A stretch of DNA of 30,909 nucleotides from an uncultured bacterium. Its GTDB lineage: Bacteria > Bacillota > Clostridia > Lachnospirales > Lachnospiraceae. Below, in pieces: positions 14,689 to 20,607 of the stretch. Within the stretch, counting starts at the first letter, position 1; each line of letters starts with the position of its first letter. The DNA lies in assembly GCA_905214955.1 (NCBI GenBank), contig CAJMON010000035.1, positions 1 through 30,909 on the forward strand, written 5' to 3'. The translations under genes were made by a program, and so were the position numbers. Below the pieces are notes generated by a model. That model saw only the letters and a program-made list of their open reading frames with translations, had not been told where the DNA came from and ran no database searches.

Positions 14689-15443
14689 ACAGGGAAGAAT
14701 ATCTAGAGCGGCTGTCCTGGCTGCTGTCAGATATTCCGGACGAAGAGCGGGAAGAAGCCATTTCCTATTACCGGGATTATTTTGAGGATGCAGGAGCGGA
14801 GCAGGAGGCAGCCGTGATTGCAGATCTTGGCAGTCCGGAGAAGACCGCTGCGGTGATTAAGGAGAATCTGAAAGGGAAAAATCCGGAGGCCGGGGAATAT
14901 ACTGAGACAGGCTACCAGGATGAGCGCTACCGGGAAAATGGAAAAGTTCCGGATCTCTATGCGCAGCCGGTGGTGGTGAAGCAGAAGATGCAAAAAGAGG
15001 AGAAATCAAAGCCGGTTCCGCAGACATATACAGAACACAAAGGGATTGACCACTGGATCTTGTGGGTGATTCTTCTTGTATTGATCGGCATTCCGGTAGG
15101 AATACCGGTTCTGGCATCTTTGTTTTCCGTACTTCTGTCCTTTGTTGTTCTGATTTTTGGCATTGCGCTGGGGGCAGGCGGGGCAGCTCTTGGGCTTCTT
15201 GTTGGAGGTGCCAGCACCCTTGCTGTGGGGATTGTATGGATGTTTCGGGTGCCGGCCCAGGGATTTGTCTACAGCGGGATAGGATGCCTGCTTGTAGGAG
15301 CGGGTCTGATCTGTTTGTGGATCTGCACAGTCCTGGGAAAAGGAGTGCTGCCAGCCCTTTGGAAGGGAAGCATTTTTCTTTGCAAAAAGCCTTTCCGACT
15401 TTTTAAGAGGAAGCTTCAAAAGCAGAAAGGAGGCACACGATGA
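14685..15443 (+). CDS. DUF1700/HAAS-domain membrane protein
   Basis: The 252-residue protein opens with a helical HAAS-like domain (DUF1700): MNREEYLERLSWLLSDIP, DEEREEAISYYRDYFEDAG, then DLGSPEKTAAVIKENL. A charged linker follows (residues about 65-120). Then come several membrane segments (about 122-225), rich in Gly, Val and Ile, and a basic cytoplasmic tail. This architecture is regularly encoded beside PadR regulators. The start overlaps padR by 4 bases and the end overlaps the DUF4097 gene by 4 bases, so the set is tightly coupled. The exact function is unknown; it may take part in sensing at the membrane. Confidence 0.85.
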   Translation: MNREEYLERLSWLLSDIPDEEREEAISYYRDYFEDAGAEQEAAVIADLGSPEKTAAVIKENLKGKNPEAGEYTETGYQDERYRENGKVPDLYAQPVVVKQKMQKEEKSKPVPQTYTEHKGIDHWILWVILLVLIGIPVGIPVLASLFSVLLSFVVLIFGIALGAGGAALGLLVGGASTLAVGIVWMFRVPAQGFVYSGIGCLLVGAGLICLWICTVLGKGVLPALWKGSIFLCKKPFRLFKRKLQKQKGGTR

Positions 15444-16195
15444 AGACATTTACAAAAGGAATTTTGTGTGCGGCAGCGTCTTTCCTTGTGGCAGGAGCAG
15501 TCCTTACTGGAATTGGAAAGTGGATGGGGGCCGAGTTTGATAAGGAGGATTTCTGGAAAGAGACCATGACAGAACAGAGGGCATCTTTTGAACAGATCAC
15601 CAATCTGGAGATTGACGTGGGGCAGGGAGAAATCGAGATTCTGCCCTGCGGCGGCACACAGATTTTGGCAACTGTTTCTGGCAGAAAAGAGAAAACAAAG
15701 ATGTATACAGAAAATAAGACCCTGAAGATTCAGAAAAATGGAATGGACACCACAAAAATCCAGATTCAGGTGCCGAAGGATACCGTGTTTGATCAGGTCA
15801 GCATGGAAAACGGTGTGGGAAAAATTTCTGCTTCGGACATTCACTGCCAGAATCTCAACATGGAATGTGGTGTGGGAAAAATTTCTGCCTCAAATATGCA
15901 ATGTGAAAATTTGGATGTGCAGCTTGGTGTCGGCGAGATTTCCTATTCCGGAGAAGTGACAAAGGCTTCTATAGAAAACGGGATTGGCACCATGAAACTG
16001 GATCTTACCGGAGAAAAGTCCTGGTACAGCTGGGATACCGAGTGTGGAATCGGCCAGATCCGAATTGATGGAAAGAGTGTTCTGGAAGGAATGGGACGGG
16101 AAAGCAAGGTTCAGGGTCAGGGGGACACCAGGAAAAAACTGGATCTTGAATGTGGAATTGGAAAAATAGAAATTTCATTTAAGGAGAAATCATAA
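15440..16195 (+). CDS. DUF4097 beta-repeat protein with N-terminal membrane anchor
   Basis: The 251-residue protein has one hydrophobic N-terminal segment (residues 8-26; signal or anchor). After that comes a DUF4097-type body made of short beta repeats, each with a G-[VI]-G turn: NGVGKISAS, CGVGKISAS, LGVGEISYS, NGIGTMKLD, CGIGQIRID and CGIGKIEIS. The spacing of about 20-24 residues fits a beta-solenoid. The body is probably outside the membrane. It overlaps both neighbours by one to four bases (ATGA and TAATG). Members of this family occur with PadR/DUF1700 and LiaG-like envelope-stress genes; the molecular role is unknown. Confidence 0.85.
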   Translation: MKTFTKGILCAAASFLVAGAVLTGIGKWMGAEFDKEDFWKETMTEQRASFEQITNLEIDVGQGEIEILPCGGTQILATVSGRKEKTKMYTENKTLKIQKNGMDTTKIQIQVPKDTVFDQVSMENGVGKISASDIHCQNLNMECGVGKISASNMQCENLDVQLGVGEISYSGEVTKASIENGIGTMKLDLTGEKSWYSWDTECGIGQIRIDGKSVLEGMGRESKVQGQGDTRKKLDLECGIGKIEISFKEKS

Positions 16196-16392
16196 TGGAT
16201 AAGAAAAGACTTTGCAAATCAAGCACAAACAAAATGATCTGCGGTGTGTGCGGAGGAATTGGGGAATATTTCGGCATTGACCCCACACTGGTTCGTCTGG
16301 TAACCGCCCTGTTTACCATTGCAGGAGGCGCAGGCGTGTGGTTTTATCTGGCGGCAGCTATTATTATGCCGTCCGATCCTTACGAAAGATAA
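16195..16392 (+). CDS. PspC-domain membrane protein
   Basis: A 65-residue protein that consists of a single PspC domain (PF04024): KRLCKSSTNKMICGVCGGI, GEYFGIDPTLVRLVTALF, and a membrane segment GGAGVWFYLAAAIIMP. PspC proteins take part in phage-shock or envelope-stress responses. The ATG overlaps the stop of the DUF4097 gene (TAATG). It ends the PadR operon and is followed by a hairpin. The set padR-DUF1700-DUF4097-pspC points to a small membrane-stress response unit. Confidence 0.93.
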   Translation: MDKKRLCKSSTNKMICGVCGGIGEYFGIDPTLVRLVTALFTIAGGAGVWFYLAAAIIMPSDPYER

Positions 16393-16408
16393 TTGGTATA
16401 GAATTTTC

Positions 16409-16455
16409 AAAACTGGCCATACTCCCGATAAAGAGAAAGGAGTGTGGCCTGTTTT
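16409..16455 (+). terminator. Terminator of padR operon that also covers the SASP ribosome site
   Basis: AAAAC-T-GGCCATACTCC (16409-16425) pairs with GGAGTGTGGCC-T-GTTTT (16439-16455), 16 of 17 pairs with one wobble and a T-T mismatch, and ends in TTTT. The only candidate ribosome site of the next gene, AAGGAG (16437-16442), is in the loop and 3' arm, and the SASP ATG follows at once. Confidence 0.75.
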
Positions 16456-16650
16456 ATGTCAAAGTCAAAGAAGAAAAAGGTGGATTTGGCCAATTTGACG
16501 CCGGAAGAAGAATTAAAGTACGAAATTGCAGAAGAGTTAGGCCTATTAGACCGGGTGCTGGAAGATGGATGGAAATCTCTGTCTGCCAAGGAAACCGGGC
16601 GTATCGGCGGACTGATGACCAGAAGAAAACGGGAATTGCAAAAAGAGTAG
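16456..16650 (+). CDS. Small acid-soluble spore protein, alpha/beta-type variant
   Basis: A 64-residue basic protein. It carries the two alpha/beta SASP blocks: EEELKYEIAEELGL (residues 17-30), with the GPR cleavage position expected between E23 and I24, and ETGRIGGLMTRR (46-57), like the GSVGGxMxKR block. Such proteins coat and protect spore DNA and are digested by GPR during germination; gpr itself lies 1.7 kb downstream. The start is taken at ATG 16456, since MSKSKKKK is a typical SASP beginning. A GTG at 16444 is also in frame but lies one base from the AAGGAG. It is shorter at the C-terminus than classic SASPs and has a Lys-rich N-terminus. It is probably expressed in the forespore, but I found no strong sigma-G promoter. 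Confidence 0.8.
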   Translation: MSKSKKKKVDLANLTPEEELKYEIAEELGLLDRVLEDGWKSLSAKETGRIGGLMTRRKRELQKE

Positions 16651-16664
16651 GTGATTGGTATAAT
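16636..16664 (+). promoter_or_regulatory. Promoter for holA at the 3' end of the SASP gene
   Basis: TTGCAA (16636-16641), 17 bases, perfect TATAAT (16659-16664). It lies across the SASP stop codon and would start transcription near 16671, about 165 nt before holA. Confidence 0.6.
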
Positions 16665-16667
16665 CAA

Positions 16668-16688
16668 AATTGGTTCACGGAACCAATT
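16668..16688. promoter_or_regulatory. Perfect 9-3-9 inverted repeat at the transcription start
   Basis: AATTGGTTC-ACG-GAACCAATT is an exact dyad that begins 3 bases after the -10 box and covers the expected +1. It may be an operator for a dimeric repressor or an RNA hairpin at the very 5' end of the holA message. The lack of a T-run makes a terminator unlikely. Confidence 0.5.
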
Positions 16689-16835
16689 ATTGATATGAGT
16701 GGCAATAAAACGCAAAAGATGCCTTATGCTCATATAGAGCGGGTCATAAAGCCATAAAACTACTCCTGTGCAGGCATATCGTGGTTTCAGGCTTTTGACC
16801 CTGGCATCGCAAAAAAATGGGAGACGGAAAATACA
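16689..16835. other. Structured leader between the inverted repeat and holA
   Basis: No gene is evident. A 20-codon frame (16695-16757, MSGNKTQKMPYAHIERVIKP) lacks a ribosome site. Pairings seen: ATATGAG (16692-16698) with CTCATAT, GGCA with TGCC inside it, and AAACTAC with GTGGTTT around CCTG-TG-CAGG. The reverse strand has an open frame across the whole stretch but no initiation signals. It could be a regulatory leader or a repeat remnant. Confidence 0.35.
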
Positions 16836-17837
16836 ATGAAAAATCTCAATGAAGATTTGAAAACACACAAGTTTCAGAACGTGTATCTTTTTTATGGGGA
16901 AGAAGCCTACTTAAAACAGCTGTACAAAAAGAAAATGCAGGAAGCCATTCTCCCGGAAGGAGATACCATGAACTTTTCTGTATACGGAGGAAAAAATGCA
17001 GATCCTAAAGAGATCATTTCCCAGGCGGATACCATGCCTTTTTTTGCGGATCATCGACTGATCCTGCTGGAAAACACCGGCTTTTTTAAGAGTGCTTCCC
17101 AGGAACTGGCAGATTACATTCCAAGCCTTCCAGAGGAGACCATTCTGCTGTTTGTGGAAGAGGAAGTGGACAAACGGAACCGGCTTTACAAGGCAGTGAA
17201 GGCGAAAGGCAGGATTGTTGAATTTGCCAGGCAGGATGAACACACCCTGATGCGCTGGGTACTTCAGAATGTGAAAAAAGAACAGAAGCAGATCACCGAG
17301 CGTGCCATGGGGCTGTTTTTGCAGAAAGCTGGAAATGATATGGAAAACATCCAGAAAGAACTGGAAAAACTTTTCTGCTATACATATGGAAAAGACGAGA
17401 TTACGCCGGAGGATGTGGAAGCTATCTGCACGACCCAGGTTTCCAACCAGATTTTTGAGATGATTCGAGCTGTGGCAGAGAAAAGACAAAAGGAAGCGCT
17501 GGACATGTACTACGATCTGCTGGCGTTAAAAGAGCCGCCCATGCGGATTTTGTTTCTCATTGCCAGGCAGTTCAACCAGCTGCTCCAGGTAAAGGAGATG
17601 CGAAGCCATGGATACGATGCCTCTGCGATTGCCAGCCGTCTTGGCGTGGCGCCATTCATTGTGAAAAATGCCATCCGCCAGTCAGGAAGATTTTCCCTGG
17701 AAGATTTAAAGGATGGGGTAAAACAGTGTGTGGAACTGGAAGAAGCGGTGAAGACCGGACGCATGAACGATCAGATGAGCGTGGAACTTCTGCTCATTAC
17801 ACTCAGCGGAAAAGTAAAAGAAGAGCACCTGGCATGA
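16836..17837 (+). CDS. holA: DNA polymerase III subunit delta
   Basis: HolA (delta) opens the beta sliding clamp as part of the clamp loader. The 333-residue length and order of motifs fit the Firmicute YqeN/HolA family: NVYLFYGEEAYLKQLYKKK at the start, DTMPFFADHRLILLENTGFF, then LLFVEEEVDKRNRLYK, followed by the helical domains with GNDMENIQKELEKLFCY and the C-terminal collar domain (MRILFLIARQFNQLLQVKEM). The ribosome site is weak (GGGAGACGG, about 10 bases before ATG). Its location next to rpsT-gpr-spoIIP is the common Firmicute order. The stop codon lies inside the loop of a bidirectional terminator. Confidence 0.95.
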   Translation: MKNLNEDLKTHKFQNVYLFYGEEAYLKQLYKKKMQEAILPEGDTMNFSVYGGKNADPKEIISQADTMPFFADHRLILLENTGFFKSASQELADYIPSLPEETILLFVEEEVDKRNRLYKAVKAKGRIVEFARQDEHTLMRWVLQNVKKEQKQITERAMGLFLQKAGNDMENIQKELEKLFCYTYGKDEITPEDVEAICTTQVSNQIFEMIRAVAEKRQKEALDMYYDLLALKEPPMRILFLIARQFNQLLQVKEMRSHGYDASAIASRLGVAPFIVKNAIRQSGRFSLEDLKDGVKQCVELEEAVKTGRMNDQMSVELLLITLSGKVKEEHLA

Positions 17838-17857
17838 CGGTACCAGGTGCTCTTCTT
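17818..17857. terminator. Bidirectional terminator between holA and rpsT
   Basis: A perfect 15-bp stem, AAGAAGAGCACCTGG (17818-17832) with CCAGGTGCTCTTCTT (17843-17857), loop of 10. The holA stop codon is in the loop. The T-rich flank is better on the reverse strand (CTTCTTTTACTTTT), so it mainly serves rpsT. Confidence 0.88.
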
Positions 17858-17867
17858 ATGATGGTTC

Positions 17868-18128
17868 TTACAGGCTGTTTACAGCTTTTGCAAGACGGGA
17901 AACTTTGCGGGAAGCGTTGTTCTTGTGGTAAACGCCTTTGGTAGCTGCCTTCTCGATAACGGAAGTAGCATTTACCAGAGCTGCCTTTGCGGTTTCAGCA
18001 TCTTTTGCTGCTACAGCGGTCTCTACTTTTTTGATAGCGGTTTTAACGCCGGATTTGATGGATTTGTTGCGCTCCATTTTTGTTCTGTTTACAAGAATTC
18101 TCTTTTTTGCGGATTTGATGTTAGCCAA
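17868..18128 (-). CDS. rpsT: 30S ribosomal protein S20
   Basis: S20 binds 16S rRNA in the small subunit. The 86-residue protein has the family sequence: MANIKSAKKRILVNRTKM at the start, NKSIKSGVKTAIKKVE, and the C-terminal KNNASRKVSRLAKAVNSL. Initiation is at a TTG (18128-18126 on the reverse strand): a full GGAGGTG ribosome site sits 6 bases before it and the protein then begins with the universal MANIKSAKKR. An upstream GTG in the same frame would add VYD and overlaps the ribosome site, so it is rejected. A rare start codon can be a point of translational autocontrol, as for S20 of E. coli, whose gene also uses a non-AUG start. Confidence 0.96.
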   Translation of the reverse strand: MANIKSAKKRILVNRTKMERNKSIKSGVKTAIKKVETAVAAKDAETAKAALVNATSVIEKAATKGVYHKNNASRKVSRLAKAVNSL

Positions 18129-18181
18129 ATCGTACACCTCCAGATGATCTGATATTATTTTCTCTATTTTTCATTGTGGAA

Positions 18182-18215
18182 TTCATTAAACACCGGACAC
18201 GGACGGTCTAATGAA
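18182..18215 (-). promoter_or_regulatory. Hairpin in the rpsT leader
   Basis: TTCATTA and TAATGAA form a 7-bp stem around an inner CCG/CGG pair. It is within the rpsT leader, about 55 bases upstream of the start codon. It could bind S20 for autoregulation, but this is inference. Confidence 0.4.
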
Positions 18216-18226
18216 CATACTCATAT

Positions 18227-18255
18227 ATTTTATGCCATTTATCTGGGCTTGTCAA
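18227..18255 (-). promoter_or_regulatory. rpsT promoter
   Basis: Read on the reverse strand: a perfect TTGACA (18255-18250), 17 bases, TAAAAT (18232-18227). It gives a leader of about 90 nt. The -35 box is only 67 bases from the gpr start codon, so the divergent gpr promoter must lie very close to it or overlap it. Confidence 0.85.
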
Positions 18256-18321
18256 TACATAATTCCAAGAAAAATGTAAAAAACTATGGAGAAAAAAGAA
18301 AGAAAAAGGAAGGGATTTTTT

Positions 18322-19290
18322 ATGCTGGGAACATTTCAGATCCGCACGGACCTGGCGCTGGAAGCCAGAGAAAGTTTTGAAGAGGAGGATATTAAGATCC
18401 GGGGTGTCCGGATCTGGGAGGAAGAGGACAAAGAGCAGGAAATCAAAACCACAACGGTGGTGATTGAGACAGAAAATGGCGCAAAAACCATGGGAAAACC
18501 AGTGGGAACGTACATTACCATGGAAGCTCCCAACATGTCGGTACCGGATGAAGATTACCACCGGGAAATTTCCGAAAAGCTGGCAGGGCATTTGGAAAAA
18601 CTGATGAGAGGAAAGAAAAAATCCGTGCTGGTGGTAGGGCTTGGAAACCGGGATGTGACACCGGATGCATTAGGTCCCTATGTGGTGAAAAATGTCAGAA
18701 TTACCAGGCATCTGCTGAAAGAATATGGGACCAGCTGGATGAAGGAGAAAGAGGCAGCTTCTGTCAGCGGGGTAATTCCAGGGGTCATGGCTCAGACAGG
18801 CATGGAAACCCTGGAGATTATCCGGGGCGTGGTAAAAGAAAGCAGTCCGGATCTGATTCTGGTGGTGGATGCCCTGGCGGCCAGAAGCACCAGACGTCTT
18901 GGGAGAACCATTCAGCTGACAGATACCGGCATTCATCCAGGGTCCGGTGTTGGAAACTACAGAAGCGGCATCAATCGTCAGACCCTGGGCATTCCGGTCA
19001 TTGCCATCGGTGTGCCAACGGTGGTGGATGCGGCTACCATTGTCAGCGATACTATGGAAAGCCTGGTGGAAACCATGGATGCGACAGAGCATATGCAGAA
19101 TTTAGGAGGGGTTCTTGGCACTTTAAACCGGGTGGAAAAACACCAGATGCTGACGGAACTGATTTCTCCCCAGTTAAATACTATGTTTGTGACCCCAAAG
19201 GATGTGGATGAAACGGTCAAACGGATCAGTTATACCATTTCTGAAGGCATCAACCTGGCCCTTCTTGGACCGCCTGAAAAAGAAGCATAA
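18322..19290 (+). CDS. gpr: Germination protease GPR (spore protease)
   Basis: GPR is an A25 aspartic-type protease that is made as a zymogen in the forespore and degrades alpha/beta SASPs when spores germinate. The 322-residue protein has the zymogen cleavage region IRTDLALEARE near the start, GLGNRDVTPDALGP with D111 and VVDALAARS with D183, the two conserved catalytic-site aspartates, and THPGSGVGN-like IHPGSGVGNYRSGIN. An earlier ATG (18286) has no ribosome site; ATG 18322 has AAGGAAGGG in front and gives the usual short propeptide. It is divergent from rpsT. A substrate gene (SASP at 16456) lies in the same region. Confidence 0.96.
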   Translation: MLGTFQIRTDLALEARESFEEEDIKIRGVRIWEEEDKEQEIKTTTVVIETENGAKTMGKPVGTYITMEAPNMSVPDEDYHREISEKLAGHLEKLMRGKKKSVLVVGLGNRDVTPDALGPYVVKNVRITRHLLKEYGTSWMKEKEAASVSGVIPGVMAQTGMETLEIIRGVVKESSPDLILVVDALAARSTRRLGRTIQLTDTGIHPGSGVGNYRSGINRQTLGIPVIAIGVPTVVDAATIVSDTMESLVETMDATEHMQNLGGVLGTLNRVEKHQMLTELISPQLNTMFVTPKDVDETVKRISYTISEGINLALLGPPEKEA

Positions 19291-19378
19291 AATCGCAAAA
19301 GCCAGCATAAGATGTGGAGATAGGTGAAAACAGGGGTGGGAGGCAGAAAGGATCTGCCGCAAGCGGAGGGGTGGACAC

Positions 19379-20554
19379 ATGCGCTGGCTGGAAAAACTGT
19401 TTCGGATTCTGTTGTGGTGTCTGACAGGACTGATGGGAATTTACATCGTGTACCGGGGATTTCTCCTGGGGCAGGAGCCAGGGTTTGTGAGAGACAAACT
19501 GCTTCCGGGGTTTTATGAGATGCTGGAACAGACTGCTATGGAAGTACTGGCACCTGCCCTTTTGATGGAAGAAAAAGAAAGCAGGGAAACGCAGAACCAG
19601 TCCCAGGAGGAGACAGCAGCCGAAACAGAAACGCAGAGTGAGACGGCGGCAGAGACCGGAACCAAATCCGAGACGGAAACCGAAACCCAGATGGAAACTG
19701 AAACTCAAACCAAAACCCAGACGGAAACCGAAATTTTGACAGAAATGGGAAGCCTGGGTGAGACAGAGGCCGCCCTGGAAGCCATTCTTCCGGCAGGAAA
19801 AATGCGGGAGTACGACTACCTCCTGAATCACTTTTTTACCCTGGATACAAGCACGGTGACGGATGAGAACCTGATTGATTATGATACCCTGACAGGGATG
19901 GATCTGACCATAGAAAAGGATGCTTCGGTTCCCCAGATTTTGATTTATCACACCCATTCCCAGGAAGCCTTTGCAGATTCCGTGGAAGGGGATGTGGATA
20001 CTACAGTAGTAGGGGTGGGGAGCCGTCTTGCGGAAATTCTGGAAGAAAATTATGGATACAACGTGATCCACCACACAGCGGTGTATGATATGGTGGACGG
20101 AGAGCTGGACCGGAACCAGGCTTACGACCTGGCAGAAGCAGATATTTCCAAGCTTCTGGAAACCTATCCCCAGATTCAGGTGGTGATTGACCTGCATAGA
20201 GATGGGGTGGATGGCCAGAAATTTGTTACCGAGATTAACGGAAAGCCCACTGCAATGGTGATGTTTTTTAACGGCCTTAGCAGAACGGCCATGAATGGGC
20301 CGGTAACCTATCTGCCCAATCCGTATATTGAGGAAAATCTTGCCTTTTCCTTTCAGATGCAGCTGAGGGCATCCAGAGATTATCCAGGTTATACCAGAAA
20401 CATTTATCTGCAGAGCCTGCGCTATAATCTGCATTTGCGGCCAAGGAGTCTGCTCATTGAATGCGGAACTCAGTTAAATACGGTGGAAGAAGAATATAAT
20501 GCAATGGAGCCCCTGGCAGATCTGCTCAACCAGGTGCTCCAGGGAGAACGATAA
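19379..20554 (+). CDS. spoIIP: Stage II sporulation protein P (amidase/endopeptidase)
   Basis: SpoIIP cleaves peptidoglycan stem peptides and, with SpoIID and SpoIIM, drives engulfment of the forespore. The 391-residue protein has an N-terminal membrane anchor (about 7-27), then a linker very rich in Glu, Thr and Gln (about 64-130), then the SpoIIP domain (about 185-391). Zinc ligands and active-site residues are visible: H191 in LIYHTHSQEAF, E196, H273 in VVIDLHRDG, and E361 in LLIECGTQLN. GGAGGGG stands before ATG. It follows gpr as in Bacillus. The repetitive linker is the variable part. Confidence 0.95.
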   Translation: MRWLEKLFRILLWCLTGLMGIYIVYRGFLLGQEPGFVRDKLLPGFYEMLEQTAMEVLAPALLMEEKESRETQNQSQEETAAETETQSETAAETGTKSETETETQMETETQTKTQTETEILTEMGSLGETEAALEAILPAGKMREYDYLLNHFFTLDTSTVTDENLIDYDTLTGMDLTIEKDASVPQILIYHTHSQEAFADSVEGDVDTTVVGVGSRLAEILEENYGYNVIHHTAVYDMVDGELDRNQAYDLAEADISKLLETYPQIQVVIDLHRDGVDGQKFVTEINGKPTAMVMFFNGLSRTAMNGPVTYLPNPYIEENLAFSFQMQLRASRDYPGYTRNIYLQSLRYNLHLRPRSLLIECGTQLNTVEEEYNAMEPLADLLNQVLQGER

Positions 20555-20560
20555 AAAGAA

Positions 20561-20607
20561 AGGCGTCAGCGTCGGGCTACAATATTCTGCATCCAGACAC
20601 CTTTTTT
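20561..20607 (+). terminator. Possible spoIIP terminator inside the MATE gene end
   Basis: AGGCGTC (20561-20567) can pair with GACACCT (20596-20602) with one mismatch or wobble, followed by TTTTTT. The loop is long (28 bases). It would lie within the 3' end of the opposite-strand MATE gene. Confidence 0.35.

Noticed and set aside
16394..16424. Sigma-G promoter for the SASP gene (GTATAGA ... CATACTC)
   Set aside because: Both boxes have mismatches and the spacer is about 15 bases, shorter than expected; kept only as a possibility.
16338..16757. 139-residue forward frame across the pspC end and the SASP gene
   Set aside because: It is out of phase with both genes and crosses the terminator hairpin; the SASP frame has clear family blocks.
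19250..20434. 394-residue reverse-strand frame over spoIIP
   Set aside because: Its His/Phe/Gly-rich composition mirrors the ET-rich linker and the SpoIIP codons; spoIIP is certain in the forward frame.
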